DNA of 64,000 nt, taken from positions 6,374,659-6,438,658 of the forward strand of contig NC_083638.1 of the NCBI RefSeq assembly GCF_963576545.1, read 5' to 3'. Position 1 is the first letter of the stretch. Each line of letters starts with the position of its first letter. This document shows positions 11,111 to 24,200 of this stretch, in pieces. The position numbers and the translations under genes are program-made. The DNA is from Limanda limanda. Lineage: Eukaryota; Chordata; Actinopteri; Pleuronectiformes; Pleuronectidae. A model generated the notes under the pieces. That model made no database searches. It was not told where the DNA came from and saw only the letters and a list, made by a program, of their open reading frames with translations.

Positions 11111-13408
11111 AGATGAAAGTCTAGTACTACAAAGCTGTCACTGTAAAGAAGTATGTGCTAATGGAGATATTGAAAATACATTATTTTAAGTATAATATTT
11201 ATATTTGGAGATATGAAAGGTGCAGACTTCACGTATAATAATCGTAGAAAATACAGTGCGTCAAAGCCATTTTGTCTCCTGACTCCTCCAGGTGTCTCTA
11301 AATTGTTGGCATCCATATAATAGAGCTGTTTATCTGATTGTAATTATCATGTGGTTTCTTTTTGTATAACTGCTCCACCGCCAAATTATTCCCCAAAGAC
11401 TAAATGCTTTGAAGCCTGGGCCGTTGTCATGGTAACGGAATACTTAATGTGTTTTTTTATTTTTTTTTATTATGACTGATTTATGCATGACCACAAAAAC
11501 ACCAAATAGCCCCAGAATCAAAAATAGTCATCAATCATTAGTTTTCATGCACCAGCTTTTATTTGTGTTTGATAACTTCAAAACAAAGGCCTTCATATTG
11601 TATCATAGTATTGTGTTATGACACCGGGATAATGTCACATGACAGGTTATGTACATGTCTGGAATAAATATCACATTTGTGAAGGTGACCCCCATAAAAG
11701 CCAAGTGATGTTTCGGCTTATCATCTGTAAATTGTTAATAACAACTGAGCTTTTGACAACTGCTTCAATATTGGCCTGATTGATTATTAAACACAGATGG
11801 ACAGCTTGAGTCATCGCACCCGGCCCAGAATGCAACCTGTCACCACATTCTGCTGTTGTGACACGAGTGAGACGTGTGCAAAGAGGAATGTAGCGCAGAT
11901 TCAAACTCATGCATTCATCTTCATACAGACTCGTATATAAACAATAAATAATACGCATGTTGGCATCTTGCACCAAAAGCGTCTGTGCGAGTGTGATGAG
12001 ATCTGCTGACATGAGAGAAACCATCTTTGTGACTTGTATTTAGATTTGTTTTTAAGTTTAGCTCACGTCCCACCCACTAACAGTGAGGAGGTTTATGACA
12101 TGTTCTGCAGCCAGCCACCAGGGGGCGATTTAGACACTTTCGGCTTCACTTTAAAAAAGAGCTGCCGTGTCGTGCATCTTAATGTACAGTCTATGAGACA
12201 AACACACAACCTAACACTACAAGTGAATAATGCAACCAAGATGGGGTCACAGGCCTAAAGAGGTCTAGGCTCTTATTTTGTGCTAACCAGTTTTATTGAC
12301 AGGGTAATAAATCAGTTCTTAAATTTGCTCAGGCGTGTAATAAACAAACCCGGGTCGGTAATCTAAATCTCAAAGTGAGTGCCCAGCGATCAATACTTTA
12401 TTATTAATCCACACTTCATCTCTCTCGTTTGTGCTTCGTCACTCGGCTCTAACGAATCCAACGGTCTCCATCGCTCGGTGCTGTCGGTCGCTGTGACTGG
12501 CAGGAAACACTGTGATTCATATCCATCTTCCCCCCCGCAGTGCTTACATAACCAGCAGGAGCGCAGCCTGCGAACAACTCCGACCAGATTCATCTGTCGT
12601 GTTAACCTGCATCATTATCTCCCCCGATTCAAGATAACACACTGTTGTTGTGGTTCTTTTATCTTGTGTTTTCTGTTTTAAGAGAGAGAGCGAGAGAGAG
12701 AAACAAAGCTCGCTCGCTCAATACAGCCGGTGAACTGGTGAAGTCCTTCCATCCTCATCTAAAAGTAATGATGTGGTCCTGCTTCAGAAAAAGGCCATTT
12801 TGCAATCGCACCAGGATGCAGTTACGTTTCCAGACCTGAGATAAAAAGGTTTCGAATGTGTACTCCGCGATATGTCGTGATTACTTCCTGTAATTAACCC
12901 ATTTCTGTGAGTAAGGATGAACTGTTTACCTCCTCCAACCCTTCAACGTGCTCAGTAATATGCAGAAATACTGTAGAATAGAATCTTCCCACACGGGGGT
13001 TATGTGCTCTGACTAGCTGCTTAGTGCAGATATCCTTGTTAATGTTAAGTGACAGTTTACTGTGGCCTTCTTGTTCATTAACATGCAAAGAGCAGCAGGA
13101 GACTGTCAGGCTCGGGGAGCACTTGAATAATTTTACCAAGTGTGATGAGCGATGACATTAAGCTCCTTCAGAACGACTTGTTTCAGTGTTTCACTGTGTG
13201 GTGCAGCGTGAGCCACATCTTCAAATACCGTCGGCCTGTTTGCTCTTATCATCCTCCGCAAGGGAGGTTGCGTTTTCACTGCCGTATGTCTCGCTGTCTG
13301 CCGGCAGGATTATTCAAATACTGCTGAACCAATTTCCATGAAACGTTGTGGAGGGATGGGTCATGACCTGAGAAAGAACATTTTGGGGTGGATCCTTGAG
13401 AGCCTCAC

Positions 13409-14172
13409 TTAAGGCCGATATATGCTTCTCTTTTTTTACTAACATGGACAGAAACGGATAGAGAAACGCCCTCTCCGAGCGCCTCGGAGAGCTTTTCGTG
13501 CACCTCTGATTTTTCTAACTATCCGTGGTTATTTCGGAGAGCCTAGGGACAGCCCTTGGCTGTGATTGGTCCGCTAACGACTGCATTTCGGAACGACATC
13601 ATTTCCGGACCTCAAACTTCCGGTTTCATTCCCTGTATCACAATAAACCCAAACACAACTACGATTAATGAGACAAGTGTGTTAAGCCAGCAGAGTTGTC
13701 CGGCTGACGGTGGCTGGTGAGAGCACTAGCGGCATGTGTGTACGGTCACATACGGTTATAACAAATTTTCATAACGGCGCTAGCGTGCTAGCCACCATGC
13801 TAACTGCGGTGGTAACAGCGCAAAAACCCGCTGTCACAACTCTAATTCCACTTCTATCATGACACTGTTTCTCAAACACCGTCAGGTTAGAAGCAAACAC
13901 TGGGTAGTAGTTAGTGTCGGGAGTCCCTGCTGACTGTGTGTGGAAGCTGGGGTTGAAGCTAGCTGGGGGGGAAGCTAGCTAGCTCCGTGTAGCTTCAAGC
14001 TGTAGGATTAGCAACGCAGTTCGGAAACAAGACCGGGGAACCGCTGAACTAACTTTGGGGTGAATTGTTTTCAGACGTAAAGTCGACGGAAAAGCAAAAA
14101 TCAAAAAGAGTCCGTGGGATCCGTCCGTCTCTCCGCGCGCCACGCACACGGAGAAGCATAATGGCGCCTTGA
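13409..14172. mobile_element. MITE-like DNA transposon relic with TTAA/TTGA flanks
   Basis: Left end TTAAGGCCGATATATGCTTCTC (13409-13430) and right end, reversed, TCAAGGCGCCATTATGCTTCTC (14151-14172) are imperfect inverted termini. Flanking TTAA and TTGA fit a TTAA-targeting superfamily (piggyBac or Kolobok type). The interior is CpG richer than its surroundings, with a self-complementary CTCTCCGAGCGCCTCGGAGAG near 13471, and has no usable open frame. It interrupts an older dispersed repeat ending at GGTGGATCC (about 13396). Confidence 0.7.
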
Positions 14173-17100
14173 GATTGTGTCCTATCAATTAAGGCTCTAG
14201 TGCCAAAAATACATCTCCACCCTATCAAGTATGGACCAGCTTTTTGTTTTCTTCTTCCTTTCAAAATGAGTCTGGCTGCATTTAGTCCGTGTCAATTTGC
14301 GAAACGGCTCTTCACTCAAAAGTAGAGCTATTAGACATAATTATACCCATAATGCATCTGGAGCCTTCTGTGGTGAAGTCACCCGCACTGGCCGCGGCTG
14401 CATCACATGCTGTGGCTGTCGGGGGGGTTAGAGGCAGCTTGTGTCAGGACGTGTGACTGAAGTTTGCCTCTCGCCACCTAAATACAAACACTACTGTCAT
14501 TTCCCTTGTTGCCTTTGAGGGATTTCTGTTTGTGTGAGATAGTCGGGCTGCTTTAAGATGCACCCATGTGACATTGATACGTTTTTTTGGAAACGTGACA
14601 CAGTGATGGAGCAGCCGACACGACCGGATCAGGTTGACGTTTCTAAAAAGCCGCAAAACCAACACTGTGTCTGGATAATTTCAAATGTTAATAGTTGTTT
14701 GTCTCACCTTGTTTTTTTATTTTTTAATGTCAGGATAATTATGAGGCCTTGAACTCTTTCTTGGCTGTGGCCTTTTATATTTTTAATTGAATACATTTAA
14801 AAGTAAATCAAATTAAGCTTGAAGCCACAGCAGACTTGCCTGATTATCTAAAATGTCAAAATAGATAATATTCAGTTTTTTCTCTTGTGTGTGTGATAGA
14901 GTTGTGGTGGTTTTAACACTGTATGATCCCCACCACCGCCTCCGCCCAGGTTCTTTTCAGTTGGAATGCATAACACCTACTGGGTAAATTACTGATCCAT
15001 TAGCTTATCAGTGCAGGGATAACCGCCCTTAAGAGACAGTGGAGAGCTGCTCCCGGTGTTTGTGTTTCAGGGTGGAGTTTCTGAAGCTCGGCCTCGTGTG
15101 GAATCTGTTAGTCAGAGTTGAACGCAGCTCGCTGTGGCACCAAGGAGATCCTGGCACTGTCGCTTTTTCTTTTTCTCCAAACATCTGCTCCAGTTGCTGA
15201 AAGAAGCTTGTCTTGCAGATATGTTTTAACACCTCAAGCTTCCCTGTGACAGAAATAACAATGTGTATGATATATCAGAATATGTGCAGTACAATATAAT
15301 CTACACATACGCATGCGTTTTGGATTTTTATTCGTCCCTCAGAACCAAAGAGCCACAGCTTGTTAGTAGAGCAGCCATTTTGCAGCATCGTTTAACAGTC
15401 ACGCTGAGTGAAATCTGTCGTGGACGTGACAGCGACTCGGTGCTGGTTGTGTCTCTGCTGGTGTGAAACACTGTGGCGTTAACAGCAGGTAGCTAACAGG
15501 CATAAACAAAGCGGATGGTTTCTTATTATCTTAACCTCTGTTTGTGGGGCAGTGTACATCGGTAACATCACATTAATGCACCTCATAGCACAACATGACA
15601 TGTCAGTGGGAATGAGAAAATGATTGTGTCGCTGCAAGTGGTTGTTGAGTTGAGTTGAGCCAATCATAACCCCCCCCCATGGGTTGTTTGTTTTTGGATG
15701 GAGTTGTTAATGCGTCCTCATCACCTCCACGAGAGTACTTCTACTACAGGAGGACTTTAATTGGGGGGGTTTATTTTACTTTCTCCCTCTAGTGTGTTTT
15801 TTAGGTTTTCGTTGTGTATATAAAGGTTCAGCTTGAGATCTAAAAAGCCCGAAGTCAACAGTAAAGTCTCCCCCACAGAAAACAGCGCTGCTCCAGCTCC
15901 TGAACCAGCTTGTGTGTGGTTAGGCTGGTACTGCTGGTGTAGTTTTTGTGATGTCACGTGACCCACATTTGCATGAGACACGCAGCTAACACATCCAGGT
16001 GGATCGAGGACAGACGCTCGTGTGTGTGCACGCTGGAGGCCGTCCACCGATTGTCTCCTTCATGTAAGCTCTTCACCAGATTGATGGTGTTTTGGCATCG
16101 AAGGTTTTGATGATGCTTGTTTCCGTCTCGTGTTTGCAGTCGATCATCTCAAGGACTTGCTGGTTTCATATTGAGTGAAGCCAGGCAACCTACCCCCCCC
16201 CCCCCCCTTTATCATCATCCACCCTTTATGTAAATGTTTGGCTCAAGAACTGAGCAGGTCGATGAATTGATGTGAATTTCAGTGTTGCTAAGTTTATGGA
16301 GGAATAAATGGAATCTGATTATTGATGTTGAGAAAAGGGATTCTTCTTCAGAACGCCAAGTGAACAGCAGAGCAGCGGCTGGAAGAGAGTCAGAGAAAAA
16401 TAACATGTAATCGGCACCTGATCCTAGTTTATTTATATTTTTGTATTTATCTCTCCATAATTCAACCGTCGTCACAGTTTCATCATATGCTGCAGGAGCG
16501 TGGCGTTATGCGGATTCCCCTGATAGGCATCGTATCCAGAATCGAACACGAGGTGCATAAAGTTACTGTTAAGGGATCTGTTGGAGTTGATATGAAAGAC
16601 GAGCTTTGTCTGTCACGCAGAGAGGGAAACTGGAGAGGTCAGAGAATTGTCTTGTTCCCTTGCCAGAGGAAAAACGGACCAAAAAAAGATCTTAAACTGG
16701 GATCGTGCTCAATTATTTTCGAGAAATTTCCATCGTTGATCTGAATTTTAGAACGTAATATAAACAACGGTTAACCAACAATATATTAAAGCTTTATGAA
16801 GATGAATTGAAACAACAAATTTGTCCAAATTGCAAAGCTTAGAAATCACATCCAGATGAAGTTATGGCTTATTGTTCTGAATCCTACATGAAATACAATT
16901 TGCAGATAAAACAGAGGACTTTGTGTGCTCCGATCCGAGCTGGTGCTTTGCCACCGGCAATTGACGTACGCAGAAGTAAAGACATTTCTCATTCCTGACG
17001 AGCAACGTGTGTGTGCTTTTATGATCTAAGGGTTATTGAGGAAAAATTCCCTTTTGTATTTCCTTGACAGACCAAAGGAAAGTAGAAGAAACCGGATTTG

Positions 17101-18079
17101 TTTTGGTTTTTGAGGCAAAAAACGTTGGCTTTTTAATGACCAGACTTGTTTTGGCAAGAGACGCAGCAGATGCTTGGCAGCGGAGATGGAGGACTGAGGA
17201 CATTGCCTCAAAATACAATTATTGAATTACACGGCTTTGTTTTTGTGTCTCGGTTGGTTTGTTGCCTGGTTTGTTTATTAGCAGGATTACGCACAAACTA
17301 CTGAGTGGATTTCCGACAAACTCAGTGGAAGAATAGGACATCGGATCAGGAAAAAGGGGCATTGCCAAGAATTAGTTTTTACTTAGTTCAACATTATGAG
17401 ACGGGATTTTTTTCTTTTTACACTTTAACCAAATTCAGCAGGCTCCGTGCCGGTGGAGCTTGTGCTTCACTCACCCGTCAGTCACAGGCCTGTAAAGACC
17501 ACACTACAAGTAGAGAGAGGTTGTTGCTTGTTTCACCCCTAAGGCCCCTAAGCTGCTTATTATATCAGTGAGCCGCTAATGAAAAATCCTTATCCCCCCC
17601 CTCACAAAAACAAGCAGCTGAAATAACGGTCAAAACAGGATCTTAAAACCCTCACAGCAAGTTTAATAAGAACGAACCGAGCATTAAGTTTGAGGTTTGT
17701 TTTTATTAGTTCAGTCGAACAGCGATGTTTCATAACATGAAAACTCTTGTCATCATGACCCCTTGATCCACATTTTTCCACGAATCATGAACTCTCCCAA
17801 ATCATTTAGTACCGCTTAATTTTATCTTGTTGCTGATCCAACATTGGTGGTTTGTAAAATACAACAGTGGCCATGAAGGGTTATTTAATTGTTTCCACAA
17901 CCATGGACAGCACAACATCACAATTTCTCCAACTGAAGAATCTCTCTTATAAAAGTGATTTTTCTTTTTCTTTGTTTGTTTTCCATTGGATAGATAGAGA
18001 TTTTCTGACTTCGGTAGACTTGTGTTTTACGTGAGCTCAAACTGAGCTAATGTGTTTTCTTCTTCTCTGTGCGTTACAG

Positions 18080-18289
18080 GTCGGTTTGTTTGGATCAACA
18101 CAATGACGAGCGAGTCGCAGCGGTTCAACTCTACGCTTCAACTTTCCCAGTTGTGATGGAGAGACAACACTGACTCAAGACACAACACATATCCTGGATG
18201 CCCTGACATACAGGACGGGTTCAATCCAAGATGGAGAAAAAGAAAATGTGCCCTCGCCTGCTCGACTACTTAGTCGTAGTTGGAGCAAG
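18080..18289 (+). CDS. madd: madd exon 2 with start codon (CDS from 18231)
   Basis: The exon starts after GCGTTACAG and ends at GGAGCAAG followed by GTAAGA. The ATG at 18231 opens [19 protein letters not shown], matching the start of vertebrate MADD. The first 151 bases are 5' UTR. The exon leaves two bases of an Arg codon for exon 3. Confidence 0.93.
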
Positions 18290-21200
18290 GTAAGAACTTA
18301 ATCTGACTTTAAGTAGTAGTTTTGGTTTAAGTTAAGTGATGTCAGCTGAGGAAATATCTGTCAGGCTGTAGAGACGCATCGTCTTTACTGTCTGAAAGTA
18401 GATGTATGCATAATCCTGCCTACAAACAATCAAATAAACAATCCGGGGTGAAAACATAACCTCCTTGGCAGATGCAATAATTATATTTGTTTAGCCTCAT
18501 TCAAAATATTGTTTAAAACAAAAGAGGTATCCCAAAAGACGAGAGATGCTTCTCTGAGTAATTGTAGACATTTGTAAGGTGAACTGAAATACAATCTCTT
18601 GATCTACTTCCTCTCATTGCACGCTATATGAAATCTGATTCCGGCTGTGCTCCTGGCGAGCATCCACCCCCCCCCCCCCCGCCTGCAGCTACAGCGCTGA
18701 TCAGATCAGCTTTATTAATACTAAACATATCACATGTCCACATGTCCACATCACACAAACCACAACCACTGCTGTCCACAAACAAACTGTTATTACGCGT
18801 TTAAGGCCGAGGAGACGACAAAAGACAGCAGCACATTTTTTTTGTGATGATACAGGCCCCCCCCCGGTCATTCTGTCTCTTGTATAGTAGTCTTTTGTTT
18901 AGCTACATATTTATTAACAACCTGTGACTGAGCGGATAGGTCGACTGGTGTTACGTCAGTTCATTTTCGGTTTTGCTTCAGACACTATATTGCTCTGCTG
19001 TGCTCACTAGTCATCACTGGATTCAGTTTGCCATTTGCTGAGCAATAATTAAAAAAATAAATCAGTAAATATATAAACTATTTGGTTCTTTTCTCCCGGG
19101 AGGCATCCTGGAGAATATCTCTGTTCATCATGTTTTGTTGTTCCTGAGACGACGTGGTGCCGTTAGTCTCGAGTCCTGGTCACGAGGATTTTAGAATTCA
19201 TTAGTTTCTTTTTTATGTATTTATCTGTGGGGCCGTATTGTTGCCTGCAGGCCAGAGGCTCCTCCACCGCTGTGTTAACACTCTCAGGTTTTTGCTTTGG
19301 AATTGATGTAGCATGCATAATGTAGCATAGTAGCACATTGTTTCAAGCAGAGTAGAAAATTATGAGTCATATAAACACTGTAAAATTTGCAAACAGTCCA
19401 GGGTGCTAGGGTTTTTAAAGATAACCACCGAGCATCTCTGCTGTAACATTCATGGATTTTAAGCGATGTGCTTCAGGGGTAATTTCAGACTTATTATGGG
19501 GTGAGATGCATGTTATTTGTGAAGTTTCCCTTATTAGTTTTTTTTCAAATCAGTTCTTGGATTTCAAAAGTTAAATATAGCTAAGAATTTGCTTTTGTAA
19601 CCACCAGACAACTGTCGGGACTTTGTTTAGACCTTGCGTTTAAACTATGAAGTTATCAAAGACTAGATTCCTCTTTTCTAAAATACTTGAGTTGATGGCC
19701 GTTTCAAATTCAATTTAAAACTATGAAGGGAAACATATTACATCAGAGGTGAGTTATGAAATGCCCAAAGCAGACTGAGTTATTCAACCACCTAGAGCTA
19801 ATGATAGGTACAGCGATAAAGTAAACTAGAATGGCTCACAGTAGAGCACTTACTTAAATCATGATCAGTGATGGGGAGTAACGGAATACATGTAACGGCG
19901 TTACGTATTTAGAATACAAATTATGAGTAACTGTATTCCGTTACAGTTACAAATTAAATAGATGGTATTCAGAATACAGTTACATTGTTGAAATCAGTGG
20001 ATTACATGACGGTACTTCTCGAGTTTATTCACTCTCTCGTAAATCCACCGGCGGCAAAACCCCCAGGAAGCAGCTGGAGACCAGGGCTGCCGTAAGAGCG
20101 CACCTTCCCCCGGCGGCGTGAAGAAGCCTCACCGCTACCGGCTCGGGGCCGGGACCTTAGCTCTGAGAGACTTCCGTCGCTACCAGAAATCTACGGAGCT
20201 GCTGATCCGCAAGCTGCCCTTCCAGCACCTGGTGAGAGAAGACCGACCTGCGCTCCCAGAGCTCTGCTGTCATGGCTCTGCAGGAGGCCAGCGAGGCACG
20301 CCGGGTTCACACCGGACGCTGAAGCGCCGGGCAGCGCTAATAATATCACCCGTTGATCCAGAAGTATAAAAGCATATGGTCACTTGTTGCTCCAACATTA
20401 ACTGTAACAGCGTCCCAATTTAATGTCATCCATCTTCAAGAACTTCTCCGCTGTTTGCTCCGTTCAATGTCGGGTGTCGAGGGTAAATTACGTATTCTCC
20501 GCCCCCCTCTCTTTTTATCTTTATGACTGCTTGTGTGTCTGTAGTGGATGGGCAGAGGGGGGCATTTAATAATGTGATCGGTAAAATTGGTAAAATTAAA
20601 ACTCCAGGACACCAGAAGGGGAATACAAACTATGGGATGCAAACTTTATCATTTATATCATATAAAATGTCATCAATATCGTTTCAAATCATTTTTCAGT
20701 GTGTTTCCTGGAGCGATACGCTCGCGTCAAGCACAAAAAAAAATAGACTCGACGCCGAAACGATCGCTGCACGGCGCGAGGCAGCCTTGGCGCAGGGGGG
20801 GGGGGGGGGGGGGGGGGGTCCTTCAGCCTCCGGTGGGGCCGGCACAGAGGTGGGAGAGGATGGGAGCCGGATATCCAGCTGGCCCGCCGCATCGGCGGAG
20901 AGAGAGTTTAAACTGCTGCTGCTCCACTGACTATAACAACGCCGCAATCATACACTTAAAAAATGCAATACAAACCGGAAGTATTCCAAGTATTCAGAAT
21001 ACGTTACTCAGATTAGTTAATGTAATGGAATACGTTACAGATTACATTTTTGGGCATGTATTCTGTATTCTGTAACGGAATACGTTTTGAAAGTATCCTT
21101 CCCAACACTGGTCATGATACAGATTTATTGTTGGATCTGCTCCAAACTGCAACTCTCAAAATCCCAGAGGATCCAAGTTAAAGAAAGAGAAATAAAATTC

Positions 21201-24200
21201 CTGAAGTTTAAATAATTCTTTCTTGGCCCATTTCCCATCATTCCACCAAGTTTCGTGGAAATCTGTGCCGAGGTTTTTTGCGTAATCGTGCAGACAACAA
21301 AAGCAACCCACAAATGGACAGAGGTGAAGAGCTCATAACTCCCCCAAGGACAATTTCCCAATGAAACAAAAATCATTTTACACTTCACATAATCCATCTC
21401 TGACTTGATGCATTGCATAGCTGTGTGGTCGATCCTGCTATTGTCCACAACGTTGTTACTGTCCATGCAGACAAAATCTGCCATTCTGTAGTTGCTCAAT
21501 TGGGTTGAGATCTGGTGTCTATTGCTTCTTTAAAAACCTAACAAATCTTTTTCTGTCGCCCCTCCAGGCAACCTAGCAGTGACAGTGTGGCCCAGACACC
21601 TCAGCTCCTCCGCCGCTACCCGCTGGAGGACCACCCTGAGTTCCCACTCCCACCAGACGTGGTGTTCTTCTGCCAACCGGAGGGCTGCCTTAGCATCCGC
21701 CAGCGCAGGGTTAGCCTCCGCGACGACTCCTCGTTTGTTTTCACTCTTACCGACAAAGACTCAGGAACCACCCGCTATGGAATCTGCATCAACTTCTACC
21801 GCTCTTTTCAGCGAGGAGGGCATCACCGTGCCCGCGGGGACAAGGGCAGCCACTCAGACACAGCCGCACAGGCAGCAGACACCGCTAGTGAAGGGTCTGA
21901 TGGAAGTGTCGGGGGCTCATCCTCCGTGTTAGCTCCACCTAGCAACGCTGAGTCCGGAGCTCCGCCTGCCTCCGGAGAAGAGGGCAGAAAACCAGGGGCC
22001 GAGCTAAATGCCAGCAAATCCCCACAGCACAGACGGAGCGCTGCTAAGATGGCGGCCAGGAACCGCAACAGCACGCTGACCTCGCTGTGCATCCTCAGCC
22101 ACTACCCGTTCTTCTCCACCTTCAGGGAATGCCTATATATTCTGAAGAGGCTGGTGGACTGCTGCAGTCAGAGGCTCACGCAGCGGGCTGGGCTCCCTCG
22201 CGCCACCCAGAGGTGAGCGTTCACTCAAGTGTCACTTAGCAAATTCTTCCACTAGCCAGGTTTCCAGCTCATGGATCATTTATCAAAGGTCCTGGAAATA
22301 CAGTCTAAATAAATACCAAACTTCTAATAGTTAATTGCTATTAAAATGCACATTCATGCTTGTTGGATGATGAATGCTTATTATTCTTGACCACATATTA
22401 ACTTTTTTATTGTGCCTTAAGTCTAAGTCTTAACTTTGATAACAAGACCTCATAAATTCACAGGCTAAATGCCATTAAATTTGTCGATTCCATTCAAACC
22501 ACCAAGGATGAATCATTTGATTGTCATGAACCCATATAAACTGTCACACCATCAATTTGAGGTCCCTTACTTAGTCTCTACAATTTTTATTCCTTCCTTA
22601 TAATTTAATACACAACCACTATGGGTTTGGAATCAAATCAATTAAAATCAAATAAAAAATGTTATAGCCCATATTCAAAATTCACTATTTGCTTCATAGG
22701 GTTTAACAATCAGAACTAGGATTAAGACTAACTTTAAAGAAATAATAAAGAAATAATAATAGCCTAGGCCATTAATACACAATTTTATTTCATGTACATA
22801 GACACCTGTAAAAAGAATGAAGAGTGCTTGTAACACAAGAAAATAAGGTGGAGGAGTCCAACTGATATTTAGTCGCTGATTCCAATACCGATATTAAGGA
22901 ATAAAAGTTTACACTACATTATGTAACTAAATATGGCAATTATTCCTAAGATCTCTATATCAAATCTTAACTTGAATAAAGAAAAAAGTATTTTTTTAAT
23001 GTAAAATGTAAACATAAATGCACATATTTTTCTACATTGTTTATCCTTTAAAATAATATATTTCAAATCGGCAAACATAAATGCTGATACTGATATTCAT
23101 ATCATATCATCGGTAGCTAAAGCCAATAACTCTCCATCAGCTGTTAGCTCTTAAATTAATTCTGTGCATTCATTCATTACAAACAAAAGGGCTGCATCCG
23201 TTATTTAAAATCATTGTTTGCTGTAATTCAGCATTTTTTTGTTCGTGAAAAGTTCACAAAAGGAGACGACTAAATGAAATCTGTTGGTTCCACGTTATGT
23301 CTGCTGCTGCTTCTCTGACGCTTTCCTTCTTCACACCTGCTTCCCTCGGCGTCCACCTGCATGTTTGTGCTTCAGAATTAATACAGGAGCCTTTGTGCTG
23401 CTCTGCAGGCCATCTGCAGCTCGTCATGTTTTCACAGTTCGCTCTACACTCCTCCTCCATGATAAATAACCAAAGTGTTCACAGTGTGTCTCATCAGATT
23501 GTTTTGAGAAATTTGCGTTACGGGCAAATATTATTTTAACCAGTGTCACAGGTTGAGCTGGAGACAGTTTTTAAAGGTTAGATGTTATGACTGTGGAGGT
23601 GTGTTGATCCTTGTGTCTATAAATAATGTATTGTAATAATAAGTTATTACACTGAGTAAGAAAACCTAGGAGCTTCATGGTGTACCGCAACATGGAGAAC
23701 TGGCATTTCACTTGTTAGACTTCAGGCAAAGAATTGCTCATGTAGTAAAATGGCCGATGATTCATATTTTATGAAAGCAGCAGAAATGAGGCAGTACAAA
23801 ACAAACCCACAGCATTTGGTTATGACTTTGTGATGCGACAGTTTGCAGTGCTCGGTGGGTTCCTCTGTTGCCATGGGTTACTCAATAGGTTGCAACAACG
23901 GAGTGACAAAGTGATAATTAGGCTGTCACTTAACACTGGCTCCGGCCCAGTGTGATTGTTGGTTTTCACCCACACTGGTGACCGTTTTTTCTCCTCAGTC
24001 GTGTATTTATAGGTGTCGAACCAGTGCAGCTTTCTCCTCATCATCACTTACAGTAATTGAGTGTCTAATGCACAGCTCATCTCAGACCATCACTGTGTTT
24101 GTCTCTTGTAAAATGCTGCAGTGGATCCACATGTCTCATTTATCTGACAACCTTGGAAAAAGCCATTCTATCCAGCGGCTGAAGCGACCTGAGAATCCTT

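Larger units (their letters stand above)
10152..18079 (+). other. madd: madd intron 1 (7.9 kb)
   Basis: No coding exon is recognised. It contains a GATG/GATA tetranucleotide tract (10961-11000) adjoining a retroposon-like tail, a fish dispersed repeat with CCACCAGGGGGCGAT (about 12111-12195), a repeat copy at about 13245-13408 interrupted by a TTAA-flanked element (13409-14172), a second copy of that repeat at about 17230-17345, and a C-run near 16193-16207. The rest looks like ordinary AT-rich intron. Confidence 0.6.
19866..21110. mobile_element. hAT-like element (1245 bp) carrying a histone H3 fragment
   Basis: The ends are inverted: left CAGTGATGGGGAGTAACGGA, right (reversed) CAGTGTTGGGAAGGATACTT, each followed by AACGTATTC/GTAACG-rich subterminal repeats of about 110 bp. 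Flanks ATCATGAT (19858-19865) and GTCATGAT (21111-21118) are an 8-bp target duplication with one mismatch, as for hAT elements. The interior contains the H3-derived stretch (20041-20298), a 24-base G run, and GC-rich filler. No transposase is seen. Confidence 0.8.
18290..21567 (+). other. madd: madd intron 2
   Basis: No coding exon is recognised. It holds a repeat fragment near 18415-18475, a C-run near 18667-18680, the 1245-bp hAT-like element with the H3 fragment (19866-21110), and a reversed dispersed-repeat fragment at about 21160-21310. Confidence 0.6.

Noticed and set aside
20523..21075. Two overlapping + strand open frames across the poly(G) run
   Set aside because: Poly-Gly artefact inside a transposon, with no conserved domain.
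21823..22092. Minus-strand open frame opposite madd exon 3
   Set aside because: Antisense shadow of a GC-rich coding exon. The + strand is clearly the coding one.
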